From assembly GCA_963706885.1 (NCBI GenBank), contig CAVPNX010000031.1, positions 232,085 through 296,084 of the forward strand: a stretch of 64,000 bases of DNA, read 5' to 3'. Every line of letters begins with the position of its first letter. The first letter of the stretch is position 1. The position numbers and the translations under genes were made by a program. Source of the stretch: Prado023 sp963706885 (GTDB taxonomy: Bacteria > Actinomycetota > Actinomycetes > S36-B12 > CAIYMF01). Under the pieces are notes generated by a model. The model saw nothing but the letters and a program-made list of their open reading frames with translations, searched no databases and was not told where the DNA came from. Below, in pieces: positions 43,818-52,099 of the stretch.

Positions 43818-46800
43818 TCGTCGCTCTCCCCTTCATCGTTGCGGCGGGCACGGGGTCCGTCCGGGTCCGGCAGCGGGGCGGCGCGCTGCACCCCGGCCAG
43901 CTGCTCGTAGTACCGCCACCGCTCGGCGATGTCCTCCTCCGAGCGCGCCAGCAGCTCCTTGGCCCGGGCCGGGTCGGAGCGGAACAGCATCGCGAAGCGG
44001 GCCTCCTTGCGGGCGAAGTCCGCGAACGGGATGCTCGGCGCCTTGGAGTCCAGCTGGAACGGTGCGCCGTCGGCAGCCGCCGGGCGGTACCGGTACAGCG
44101 GCCAGTGCCCGCTGGTGACGGCCAGCTTCTGATGTCCCATGGAGTCGGCCATGTCGAAGCCGTGCGCGATGCAGGTGGAGTAGGCGATCACCAGCGACGG
44201 ACCGTTGTGCGCCTCGGCCTCGGTCAGCGCCTTGACCGTCTGGACCTCACTGGCGCCCAGCGCGATCTGGGCGACGTACACGTCGCCGTAGGCCATCGCC
44301 TCCAGCCCGAGGTCCTTCTTGTGCAGGCCCTTGCCCGCGGCGGCGAACTTCGCCACCGCGCCGCGCGGGGTCGCCTTGGACTGCTGGCCGCCGGTGTTGG
44401 AGTAGACCTCGGTGTCCATCACCAGGATGTTCACGTCGCGCCCGGAGGCCAGCACGTGGTCCAGGCCCCCGTAGCCGATGTCGTAGGCCCAGCCGTCGCC
44501 GCCGATGATCCAGAAGGTGCGCCGGACCAGTGCCGTCGACAGGTCGATCAGCGCCGATGCGCGGGGATCCTCGTCGGCGATCTCCGAGAGCCGGTCCACA
44601 AGCTCGGCGACGTTCGCCCGCTGCGCCCGGATCCCCGCGTCGTCCCCGACCCGGTACCCGCCGGCGATCCGACCCACGAGGTCCAGCCCCAGCCGGGGCT
44701 CCAGCTCGGCCAGCAGCGTCAGCGCGTGGGTCTGCTGGCGCTCGTAGGCCAGGCGCATGCCCAGACCGAACTCGGCGTTGTCCTCGAACAGTGAGTTGGA
44801 CCACGCGGGGCCCCGGCCATCCCCGTTGACCGTGTAGGGCGTCGTCGGCAGGTTCCCCCCGTAGATCGACGAGCACCCGGTGGCGTTGGCCACCAGCAGC
44901 CGGTCGCCGAACAGCTGGGTGATGAGCTTCAGGTACGGGGTCTCCCCGCAGCCGGAGCAGGCTCCGGAGAACTCCATCAGGGGCTGGCGCATCTGCGAGG
45001 TCTTCACCGTGTCCGGGGACCACAGCGACTGGTCGGCCGGGGTCAGCTCGAGGAAGGCGTCCCACCGCGTCCGCTCGACCTCGAGGTGCTCGTCGATGGG
45101 CCGCATGTTGATCGCCTTGCGCCGGACCTCGGACTTGTCGAACGCGGGGCACTGGCCGACGCAGACGCCGCACCCGGTGCAGTCGTCGGGAGCCACCTGG
45201 ATGGTGACCTCGAGCCCTGGCTTCTCGCGGTTGCGGAAGCCCTTGGAGGGGTGCTCGGCGTGACCGGGGTTCTCGGCCGGGTCGAAGACGTTCATCCGGA
45301 TGGCTGCGTGCGGGCAGACGATCGTGCACTTGCCGCAGTCGATGCACAGGTCCGGCTCCCAGATCGGGATCTTGGTCGCGATGGTGCGCTTCTCGAAGGC
45401 CGCGGTGCCGGTCGGGAACGCCCCGTCCACCGGCAGCGCGCTGACGGGCAGGAGGTCGCCCTCGCCGGCGATCATCCGCGCGGTGACGCGGGCGACGAAC
45501 TCCGGGACGTCCTCGGGCACCACCGGCCGGCGGCTGTGGGTGGAGGTCGCGACCTCCGGGACCGTGACCCGGTGCAGCTGGTCGGTGGCCGCGTCGATGG
45601 CCGCGAGGTTGCGCTCCACGACCACGGCGCCGCGCTTGCCGTAGCTCTTGCGGACGGCTTCGGCCAGTCGCGGCATGGCCTCCTCGAGGGGAAGCACCCC
45701 GGAGATCGCGAAGAAGCAGGCCTGCATCACGGTGTTGATGCGCCCGCCGATGCCGGCCTTGCGGGCCACGGCGGTGGCATCGATGGTCCACAGCTCGAGC
45801 TCCTTGGCCAGGACCTGCTGCTGGACCTCGTGGGGCAGGTGGTCCCAGACCTCGTCTGCCGGATGCGGTGAGTTGAGCAGCACGCGTGCCCCGTGACCCG
45901 CCACCCCAAGGACGTTGAGCTTCTCCATCAGGCCCCACTGGTGGACGCCGACGAACGTCGCCTCGCTGATCAGGTAGGTGCTGGTGATCGGCTCCTCGTC
46001 GAAGCGCAGATGGCTGACGGTGACCGAACCGGACTTCTTCGAGTCGTACACGAAGTAGGCCTGCACGTTGAGGTCCGTGGCGCCGCCGACGATGGTGGCC
46101 GTGTTCTTGTTCGCGCCCACGGTCCCGTCGGACCCGAGACCGAAGAACACGGCCCGGACACGGGAGGAGTCGGCCGGGAAGTCCATCGGGACCTCGAGGG
46201 AGTTGTTCGTCACGTCGTCGACGATGCCGACCACGGACTGGCGCATCGGGGTCGTCAGCGCGGCCTCGGTGAAGACCGCGGCAGCCATGGCCGGGGTGAA
46301 CTCCTTGCTCGACAGCCCGTAGCGCACCCCGATCGTCCGGGGAGGCCCGGCGGTGAACCGGGCCGCGGCGCGCGGGTCGTACAGGGCGGCCATGACGTCC
46401 AGGTGCAGCGGGTCGGCCGGGGCACCGGGCTCCTTGGTGCGGTCGAGGACGGCCAGCGTGCGCACGGTCGGCGGCAGGGCGGCGATCAGGTCCGCGACGG
46501 GGAACGGCCGGTAGAGGCGCACGACCAGCAGCCCGACCTTCTCGCCCCGGTTGGACAGGGTCCGGACGGCCTCACCGACGGCGCCGGCCCCGGAGCCCAT
46601 GAGCACGATGACCCGGTCGGCCTCCGGGTGACCGACGTAGTCGACCAGGCCGTACCGCCGCCCGGTGGCCTCGGCGATCCGGTCGAACGTCTCGGCCACG
46701 ATGCCCGGGACGGCGTCGTGGAACGGGTTCGCGGCCTCCCTGGCCTGGAAGAACACGTCCGGGTTCTGCGCCGTCCCACGCAGGACCGGCCGGTCGGGGT

Positions 46801-47428
46801 CCAGCCCGCGCAGCCTGTGGGCGGCGAGGTCGCGGGGGTCGATCAGGTCGCGCAGGGTCTGCTCGTCGATGACATCGATGGTGGCCAGCTCGTGGCTGGT
46901 CCGGAACCCGTCGAAGAAGTGCATGAACGGCACGCGGCTGGCAAGGGTGGCCACATGGGCCACGGCGGCGAAGTCCCCGGCCTCCTGGACGCTGGACGCG
47001 CACAGCATCGCGAACCCGGTCTGGCGCGCGGACATGACGTCGGAGTGGTCACCGAAGATGCTCAGGGCGTGCGTGGCCAGGGTGCGGGCGGCGACGTGGA
47101 TCACCGTGGGCGTGAGCTCGCCGGCGATCTTGTACATGTTCGGGATCATGAGCAGCAGGCCCTGCGAGGCCGTGAAGGTGGTTCCCAGGGCCCCGCGGGT
47201 GACCGCGCCGTGCAGGGCGCCGGCCGCGCCGGCCTCGCTCTGCAGGGACGTGACCTCGGGGACGGTCCCCCACAGGTTGCGGCGCTGCTTGGCGCTCCAC
47301 GCGTCCGCGTGCTCGGCCATCGGTGAGGCGGGGGTGATCGGGTAGATCGGGATGACCTCGCTGTAGAGGTGGGCCACGCGGGCCACCGCCTCGTTGGCAT
47401 CCATCACGGAACGGGTGGGCTGCGGCAT
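43814..47428 (-). CDS. nifJ: Pyruvate:ferredoxin (flavodoxin) oxidoreductase
   Basis: A 1204-residue single-chain PFOR, intact. Domain order: pyruvate/TPP-binding alpha region from the N-terminus (YPITPASPMAEHADAW), gamma domain, a two-cluster ferredoxin domain with CIDCGKCTIVCP (about residue 695) and CTGCGVCVGQCP (about 745), a third cluster Cys pair in CSGCGETPY, and the TPP-binding GDGWAYDIGYGG with NTGGQQSKATPRG (about 975-1010). It oxidatively decarboxylates pyruvate to acetyl-CoA and CO2, reducing ferredoxin or flavodoxin. It is oxygen-sensitive in most organisms. Followed by the DHOD-like gene with a 4-bp overlap. ATG 47428 is chosen by homology; no clear -10 box is seen. Confidence 0.96.
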   Translation of the reverse strand: MPQPTRSVMDANEAVARVAHLYSEVIPIYPITPASPMAEHADAWSAKQRRNLWGTVPEVTSLQSEAGAAGALHGAVTRGALGTTFTASQGLLLMIPNMYKIAGELTPTVIHVAARTLATHALSIFGDHSDVMSARQTGFAMLCASSVQEAGDFAAVAHVATLASRVPFMHFFDGFRTSHELATIDVIDEQTLRDLIDPRDLAAHRLRGLDPDRPVLRGTAQNPDVFFQAREAANPFHDAVPGIVAETFDRIAEATGRRYGLVDYVGHPEADRVIVLMGSGAGAVGEAVRTLSNRGEKVGLLVVRLYRPFPVADLIAALPPTVRTLAVLDRTKEPGAPADPLHLDVMAALYDPRAAARFTAGPPRTIGVRYGLSSKEFTPAMAAAVFTEAALTTPMRQSVVGIVDDVTNNSLEVPMDFPADSSRVRAVFFGLGSDGTVGANKNTATIVGGATDLNVQAYFVYDSKKSGSVTVSHLRFDEEPITSTYLISEATFVGVHQWGLMEKLNVLGVAGHGARVLLNSPHPADEVWDHLPHEVQQQVLAKELELWTIDATAVARKAGIGGRINTVMQACFFAISGVLPLEEAMPRLAEAVRKSYGKRGAVVVERNLAAIDAATDQLHRVTVPEVATSTHSRRPVVPEDVPEFVARVTARMIAGEGDLLPVSALPVDGAFPTGTAAFEKRTIATKIPIWEPDLCIDCGKCTIVCPHAAIRMNVFDPAENPGHAEHPSKGFRNREKPGLEVTIQVAPDDCTGCGVCVGQCPAFDKSEVRRKAINMRPIDEHLEVERTRWDAFLELTPADQSLWSPDTVKTSQMRQPLMEFSGACSGCGETPYLKLITQLFGDRLLVANATGCSSIYGGNLPTTPYTVNGDGRGPAWSNSLFEDNAEFGLGMRLAYERQQTHALTLLAELEPRLGLDLVGRIAGGYRVGDDAGIRAQRANVAELVDRLSEIADEDPRASALIDLSTALVRRTFWIIGGDGWAYDIGYGGLDHVLASGRDVNILVMDTEVYSNTGGQQSKATPRGAVAKFAAAGKGLHKKDLGLEAMAYGDVYVAQIALGASEVQTVKALTEAEAHNGPSLVIAYSTCIAHGFDMADSMGHQKLAVTSGHWPLYRYRPAAADGAPFQLDSKAPSIPFADFARKEARFAMLFRSDPARAKELLARSEEDIAERWRYYEQLAGVQRAAPLPDPDGPRARRNDEGESDE

Positions 47429-47510
47429 GGGCCCATCCCATCACGTGCGCGGGCCCCAACGGGGGGCCATACGTCCCGCCCTGGCCCCTCCTCCGGCAGG
47501 ACGGGGCCGG

Positions 47511-48026
47511 TCAGTCGAGCTCGGCCAGCGCCGCGGCGAACAGGTCGCGGGACTCCTCGAGGAGCATCACCATCGTGCGCGATCCGCCGACGGTGGTCAT
47601 GAAGTTCGAGTCGCCGCGCCAGCGCGGCACGATGTGCTGGTGCAGGTGCCCGGAGATCCCGGCCCCGGCGGCCGAGCCCTGGTTCAGGCCGATGTTGAAC
47701 CCCTGCGGGTTGCTCACCGCGCGGATCGCGCGCATCATCCGGGCCTGGAACCAGCTGAGCTCGCCGGACTCCTCGGCGGTGAGGTCCGTGAAGTCCGCCA
47801 CGTGCCGGTACGGGCAGATCAGCACGTGCCCGGGGTTGTACGGGAAGAGGTTCATGACGACGTAGGTGTGCTCGCCGCGGGCGACGATCAACGCCTCCTC
47901 GGAGTCGTCCGTGCGGCAGAACGGGCACTGCGGACCGGCCTCGGTGTCCGTCGGCCGGCTCTCGCCCTTGATGTAGGCGATGCGGTGCGGGGTCCACAGC
48001 AGGTCCCAGGCGGTCTGCTCCACCAC
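47511..48026 (-). CDS. HIT domain hydrolase
   Basis: A 171-residue HIT protein. The catalytic triad motif is HLHQHIVPRW, preceded by NPQGFNIGLNQG; an N-terminal CPFC pair (GPQCPFCRTDD) probably binds zinc. HIT enzymes hydrolyse or phosphorylise dinucleoside polyphosphates such as Ap4A, or AMP-lysine-type adducts. The gene starts 13 bp after thrS, an arrangement conserved in actinobacteria; since aminoacyl-tRNA synthetases such as ThrRS make Ap4A, a linked role is plausible but not proven. Confidence 0.92.
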   Translation of the reverse strand: MVEQTAWDLLWTPHRIAYIKGESRPTDTEAGPQCPFCRTDDSEEALIVARGEHTYVVMNLFPYNPGHVLICPYRHVADFTDLTAEESGELSWFQARMMRAIRAVSNPQGFNIGLNQGSAAGAGISGHLHQHIVPRWRGDSNFMTTVGGSRTMVMLLEESRDLFAAALAELD

Positions 48027-48039
48027 GGCCCCTCCCCCG

Positions 48040-50049
48040 CTACACCTGGCGGTGGTCGTCGATGGCGGCGACGACCTCGGCCACGGCCTGCGCGATCGGC
48101 ACCCCGTTGCGCTGGGTGCCGTCGCGGTAGCGGAAGCTCACGGCACCGGCGGCGAGGTCCTCGTCCCCGGCGATCAGCATGTAGGGGACCTTCTGCTTCT
48201 GGGCGTTGCGGATCTTCTTCTGCATCCGGTCATCCGAGCTGTCCACCTCGACCCGGACCCCCGCCGCACGCAGGGTCGCTGCGACATCGTGGAGGTAGTC
48301 CACGTGCCGCTCGGTGATCGGGATGCCGACGACCTGGACCGGGGCCAGCCAGGGCGGGAACGCGCCGGCGTAGTGCTCGGTGAGCACGCCCATGAACCGC
48401 TCGACGGAGCCGAACAGGGCACGGTGGATCATGATCGGGCGCTGGCGGGTGCCGTCCGGGGCCTGGTACTCCAGCTCGAAGCGCTGCGGCAGCTGGAAGT
48501 CCACCTGGATCGTCGACATCTGCCAGGTGCGCCCGATCGCGTCCCGCGACTGCACCGAGATCTTGGGACCGTAGAACGCAGCACCGCCCGGGTCGGGGAC
48601 GAGCTCGAGTCCGGACTCCTCAGCCGCCAGGCGCAGGGCCTCGGTGGCCTCCTCCCACTCGTCGATCGCCCCGACGTACTTCTCGGGGTTGCGGGTGGAC
48701 AGCTCGAGGTAGAAGTCGTCCAGGCCGTAGTCCTTGAGCAGGTCGAGGACGAAGCCGAGCAGGGACTGCAGCTCGGCGCCCATCTGCTCCTTGGTGCAGT
48801 AGATGTGCGCGTCGTCCTGCGTCATCCCCCGTACGCGGGTCAGGCCGTGGACGACGCCGGACTTCTCGTAGCGGTACACCGACCCGAACTCGAACAGCCG
48901 CAGCGGCAGCTCACGGTACGAGCGCCCGCGGGAGCGGTAGATCAGGTTGTGGAACGGGCAGTTCATCGGCTTGAGGTAGTAGTTGGTGCCCGCGCGGCGG
49001 ATGTTGCCCTCCGCGTCGCGCTCCTCATCGATCACCATCGGCGGGTACATCCCGTCGGCGTACCACTCCAGGTGCCCGGAGGTCTCGAACAGGTGCCCCT
49101 TGGTGATGTGCGGGGTGTAGACGAACTCGTAGCCGGCGGCCTCATGCTGGCGGCGCGAGTAGTCCTCCATGGTGCGGCGCATGATGCCGCCCTTGGGGTG
49201 GAACACGGCCAACCCGGAACCGATCTCGTCGGGGAAACTGAAGAGGTCGAGCTCCTGGCCCAGGCGGCGGTGGTCGCGCTTGGCGGCCTCCTCGAGGAAC
49301 GTCAGGTGCGCGCGCAGGCCGTCCTTGTCAGGCCACGCGGTGCCGTAGATGCGCTGCAGCTGCTCGTTGGCCTGGTTGCCCAGCCAGTAGGCGGCAGACG
49401 AACGCATCACCTTGAAGGCGTTGGGGGCGATCATCCGGGTGGTCGGGACGTGCGGCCCGCGGCAGAGATCGCCCCAGACGGTCTCCCCGGAGCGCAGGTC
49501 GACGTTGTCGTAGATGGTCAGCTCGGTGCCGCCGACCTCCATGACGTCGGCGCCGCCCTCGCTGCCGACGAGTCGGCACTTGTAGGGCTCGTCGGCGAGC
49601 TCGGCCAGGGCGTCGGCCTCGGACACGACGCGGCGGACGAAGCGCTGGCCGGACTTGACGATCTCGACCATGCGCTTCTCGATGCGGGCCAGGCCGTCGG
49701 GATCGAACGGCTCGGGGACGTCGAACTCGTAGTAGAAGCCGTTGTCGATCGGCGGGCCGATGCCGAGCTTCGCCTCGGGGAAGACGTCCTGGACGGCCTG
49801 GGCCATCACGTGTGCGCACGAGTGGCGCAGGACGCGCAGTCCGTCCGGGTCGGTGACCATGACCGGCTCGACCAGCGTGAACGCCCGAGCGGGTTGGTCG
49901 AGGTCCACCAGCTCGCCGTCGACACGCGCGACGGCGACGCCGCGCAGCCCGGGGACGAGCTCTCCGAGGACGTCGGCCCATGTCGTCGTGTCGTCGATCG
50001 ACCGGACGTGGGTCTCCCCGGCGACGACGACAGTGACCTGCGCGGACAT
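48040..50049 (-). CDS. thrS: Threonyl-tRNA synthetase
   Basis: A 669-residue class II synthetase. The N-terminal TGS domain (MSAQVTVVVAGETHVRS) and editing domain (LRHSCAHVMAQAVQDVFP) precede the catalytic core: zinc Cys in LKPMNCPFHN (about residue 362), motif 2 GSVYRYEKSG and motif 3 MIHRALFGSVERF, then the anticodon-binding domain. It charges tRNA-Thr with threonine and hydrolyses Ser-tRNA-Thr. ATG 50049 gives the standard N-terminus; the longer frame to 50133 is not supported. No T-box or other leader structure is seen upstream. First gene of a thrS-HIT operon. Confidence 0.97.
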   Translation of the reverse strand: MSAQVTVVVAGETHVRSIDDTTTWADVLGELVPGLRGVAVARVDGELVDLDQPARAFTLVEPVMVTDPDGLRVLRHSCAHVMAQAVQDVFPEAKLGIGPPIDNGFYYEFDVPEPFDPDGLARIEKRMVEIVKSGQRFVRRVVSEADALAELADEPYKCRLVGSEGGADVMEVGGTELTIYDNVDLRSGETVWGDLCRGPHVPTTRMIAPNAFKVMRSSAAYWLGNQANEQLQRIYGTAWPDKDGLRAHLTFLEEAAKRDHRRLGQELDLFSFPDEIGSGLAVFHPKGGIMRRTMEDYSRRQHEAAGYEFVYTPHITKGHLFETSGHLEWYADGMYPPMVIDEERDAEGNIRRAGTNYYLKPMNCPFHNLIYRSRGRSYRELPLRLFEFGSVYRYEKSGVVHGLTRVRGMTQDDAHIYCTKEQMGAELQSLLGFVLDLLKDYGLDDFYLELSTRNPEKYVGAIDEWEEATEALRLAAEESGLELVPDPGGAAFYGPKISVQSRDAIGRTWQMSTIQVDFQLPQRFELEYQAPDGTRQRPIMIHRALFGSVERFMGVLTEHYAGAFPPWLAPVQVVGIPITERHVDYLHDVAATLRAAGVRVEVDSSDDRMQKKIRNAQKQKVPYMLIAGDEDLAAGAVSFRYRDGTQRNGVPIAQAVAEVVAAIDDHRQV

Positions 50050-50173
50050 GCGACTCCTCGATGCGATCCCGGCCGGGGCCGGGGGTGGGACGAACGGTGC
50101 CCAGCCTACCGAGTCCTGACCGGGCTCCTGCATGGCCGCGCGTGCGGCTGCCGATCGGGTGCCGGGGCAGTAG

Positions 50174-50199
50174 CGTCGGATCGGCGGGCCGATCCGACG
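50174..50199. promoter_or_regulatory. Perfect 11-bp inverted repeat upstream of DUF1269 gene
   Basis: CGTCGGATCGG-cggg-CCGATCCGACG forms an uninterrupted hairpin or dyad ending 19 bp before the ATG at 50219, overlapping a possible TAGCGT -10 box (50171-50176). It could be a repressor operator or a 5'-UTR hairpin. It lies in the 169-bp gap between the divergent thrS and DUF1269 genes. Confidence 0.5.
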
Positions 50200-50218
50200 G
50201 ATCAGGAGATGAGGCGAG

Positions 50219-50764
50219 ATGTCGACCGGGGAGTACGTGCTGGTCGTGGCTCTCTACGCCGATGTGCAGGAGGCTGCCGCCGACCTGCGCGACGTGACCG
50301 CGCCCGAGTCGCTCGGGGATGCGGTGGTCGGGTCGGGGATCCTCCAGCGCGACTGGCGGCGCGGGATGCTCCAGCAGGGCGGCGGCGGAACCCTTGCCTA
50401 CGGCATCGGGACGGGCGCAGCCGGTGGGATCGTCGCGGGTGTGTTCCTCGGTGTGCCGCTGATCGCCGGCCTCGTCGGGGCCGTCGTGGGCGGCTTCCTC
50501 GGATGGCGCGTCAGCCGGCGCGAGGTCGACGGCTTGGTCTCCCTGCTCGGTGACGCGATCCCGGTGGGTGCCACGGCGCTCCTGATCGTCGTCGAGGAGT
50601 CGCGGCTCCTGGAGACGCGCACGGCGCTGGGACGGGCCCTGCGCACCTCTGGGAGGGTCCTCGATGACGGTCCGCTGACGACGTACGTCCGGGCCTTCGT
50701 CCGCGGGAACCCCGAGGCACTGGAGGCCCTGGACCGCCAGGCGGGGAAGGCTGACGAGCCCTGA
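50219..50764 (+). CDS. DUF1269-type membrane protein
   Basis: A 181-residue protein with an N-terminal ferredoxin-like soluble half (EYVLVVALYADVQEAAADL), a glycine-rich membrane hairpin (GGGTLAYGIGTGAAGGIVAG ... GLVGAVVGGFLGW), and a C-terminal soluble half with ATALLIVVEESR. This is the DUF1269/DUF1269-like pattern, of unknown function, sometimes linked to stress responses. GGAGATGAGGCGAG before the ATG gives a good ribosome-binding site. The dyad at 50174-50199 may regulate it. Confidence 0.75.
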   Translation: MSTGEYVLVVALYADVQEAAADLRDVTAPESLGDAVVGSGILQRDWRRGMLQQGGGGTLAYGIGTGAAGGIVAGVFLGVPLIAGLVGAVVGGFLGWRVSRREVDGLVSLLGDAIPVGATALLIVVEESRLLETRTALGRALRTSGRVLDDGPLTTYVRAFVRGNPEALEALDRQAGKADEP

Positions 50765-50824
50765 GCCGATGCGGGGTCCGATCGCTGACCGGAGTCAGAC
50801 GGCAGAGCCCGGCACCAGACATGC

Positions 50825-50851
50825 AAGAACCCCCACGTGGTGGGGGTTCTT
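50825..50851. terminator. Strong hairpin downstream of tRNA-Val and DUF1269 genes
   Basis: AAGAACCCCCAC-gtg-GTGGGGGTTCTT has 12-bp perfect arms. It lies just 3' of the minus-strand tRNA-Val and also 60 bp after the plus-strand DUF1269 stop, so it may terminate both. Confidence 0.7.
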
Positions 50852-50856
50852 GTGTG

Positions 50857-50929
50857 TGGGCGATACGGGGATCGAACCTGTGACCTCTCGCGTGTGAAGC
50901 GAGCGCTCTAACCGCTGAGCTAATCGCCC
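50857..50929 (-). tRNA. tRNA-Val (anticodon CAC)
   Basis: On the minus strand GGGCGAT pairs with ATCGCCC, the D-arm is TAGCTCAGCGGTTAGAGC, and the anticodon arm CTCGC-TTCACAC-GCGAG gives CAC, reading GUG. The T-arm is ACAGGTTCGATCCCCGT-like and complete. CCA is not encoded. 73 nt. Confidence 0.96.
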
Positions 50930-50939
50930 GGACCTGTGA

Positions 50940-50968
50940 ACTCTACCAACTCCCACCGCCGCACCCAA
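50940..50968 (-). promoter_or_regulatory. Promoter of tRNA-Val(CAC)
   Basis: On the minus strand TTGGGT (complement of 50963-50968) and TAGAGT (complement of 50940-50945) are separated by 17 nt, 10 nt before the tRNA 5' end. It resembles the two other tRNA promoters in the window. Confidence 0.52.
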
Positions 50969-50983
50969 AACGAGAACCAGGTG

Positions 50984-51550
50984 TCAGAACAGCCCCTGCA
51001 GCCACGCCATGAAGGAGTCCAGGAGGGCCAGGACCGGACCCAGCGTGAGGCCGTAGTGGGACAGGTACCAGACCAGCGCGATCCCGATGAGGACACCGGC
51101 GATGGCGGCGAGTGTCAGGTTGCGTTTGCGCTTGCGCGGGTCCATCGCGGCATCGGACGCGCGCTTGGCGGCGCCCTTGACGGGCTTGAGCGCACGGTTG
51201 GCCCAGCTGAACTCCGAGGCGAGGACGACCAGTCCCAGGATGACGGTGGCCCAGCCCGGACCGGGGATGACGAACATGACCACCCCGGCGACCACGAGGG
51301 TCACGCCGAGGGCGAACACCAGGACGCGCCATGTGGTGTCCAGCGCCCGGTTGCGGCGCAGCGCCTCCCGGAACCGGCGCAGCCGGACCGCGACGCTCGG
51401 CGGGGCGCTGGACTCGATCTTGTGGAAGGCCGCGGTCGAGGCCTCCTTGAGCTGCTCGCGCAAGCTCTCGTCGTCGTCACGATCCGCGGACCTGCCCGAG
51501 TTGCCGCCCTTGGGCGGTTTCGGGTCGTCCTCGGGCTCTGTTCGTGACAC
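50984..51550 (-). CDS. TIGR02611/PGPGW-motif membrane protein
   Basis: A 188-residue actinobacterial membrane protein. A charged N-terminal half (RTEPEDDPKPPKGG; RLRRFREALRRNRALD) is followed by helices around the diagnostic FVIPGPGWATVILGLVVLA, then a basic loop (KPVKGAAKRASDAA) and a last helix pair (LAAIAGVLIGIALVWYL). Function is unknown. It is found next to ssgB-like genes and thrS in other actinomycetes, as here. GTG 51550 is 7 nt behind TAACAT. Confidence 0.88.
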   Translation of the reverse strand: MSRTEPEDDPKPPKGGNSGRSADRDDDESLREQLKEASTAAFHKIESSAPPSVAVRLRRFREALRRNRALDTTWRVLVFALGVTLVVAGVVMFVIPGPGWATVILGLVVLASEFSWANRALKPVKGAAKRASDAAMDPRKRKRNLTLAAIAGVLIGIALVWYLSHYGLTLGPVLALLDSFMAWLQGLF

Positions 51551-51557
51551 GACTCAC

Positions 51558-51563
51558 ATGTTA
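51558..51563 (-). promoter_or_regulatory. -10 box for PGPGW gene (leaderless)
   Basis: TAACAT on the minus strand ends 7 nt before the GTG at 51550. Confidence 0.5.
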
Positions 51564-51633
51564 GTGGGGGTAGGTGACACGGGTTTCGGGTACGAAGGTG
51601 GTGTTATTGCCTTGACCGTGAGAGGTGAGCCAG

Positions 51634-52068
51634 ATGTCCCGCAGCATTCCGACCGCAGTGACAGCCGAACTGTCGCTGCGGATGGTGGTCGACTCCGACC
51701 GCACGATCGAGGTGCCCTGCGAGCTTGAGTACCGCTCCGATGAGCCCTACGCCGTGCGGGCAACGTTCCGGACCGGCGCGGCGGACATCGAGTGGATGTT
51801 CGCCCGCGACCTGATCCTCGAGGGTCTGCAGCGTCCCTCCGGCGAGGGTGACATCGTCATCTGGCCGGAGAACCACGGCGACACGCCGCTGATCCTCATC
51901 GCGCTCAACTCCCCCACCGGCCAGGCCGTGCTGGAGTGCGACCGTGCGCACATCGAGCACTTCGTCCGGCGCACGTTCGACATCGTCGCCGTCGGTGACG
52001 AGGGAACGAGCATCGACATCGACCGGTGCATCCACCTGATCCTTGGCGAGGGCCTCAAGGAGGTCTGA
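51634..52068 (+). CDS. SsgA-like (SALP/SsgB-type) sporulation and cell-division regulator
   Basis: A 144-residue SsgA family protein: VTAELSLRMVVDSDRTIEVP, YAVRATFRTGAADIEWMFARDLI, GDIVIWPENHG and AHIEHFVRRTFDIV match the family over the full length. SsgB recruits FtsZ to division sites during sporulation in Streptomyces, and the SALPs are confined to morphologically complex actinomycetes. The neighbourhood (PGPGW gene, tRNA-Val, thrS) is the one around ssgB in Streptomyces, which supports SsgB orthology, although the symbol is not certain. ATG 51634 follows GAGAGGTGAG at good spacing. Confidence 0.92.
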   Translation: MSRSIPTAVTAELSLRMVVDSDRTIEVPCELEYRSDEPYAVRATFRTGAADIEWMFARDLILEGLQRPSGEGDIVIWPENHGDTPLILIALNSPTGQAVLECDRAHIEHFVRRTFDIVAVGDEGTSIDIDRCIHLILGEGLKEV

Positions 52069-52099
52069 GCTGCGTGAGCCCCCGGGCGCGGATTGCGGG

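Noticed and set aside
50050..50218. T-box or other riboswitch upstream of thrS
   Set aside because: No T-box sequence, specifier stem or terminator-antiterminator pair is visible; the only strong structure is the dyad nearer the divergent DUF1269 gene.
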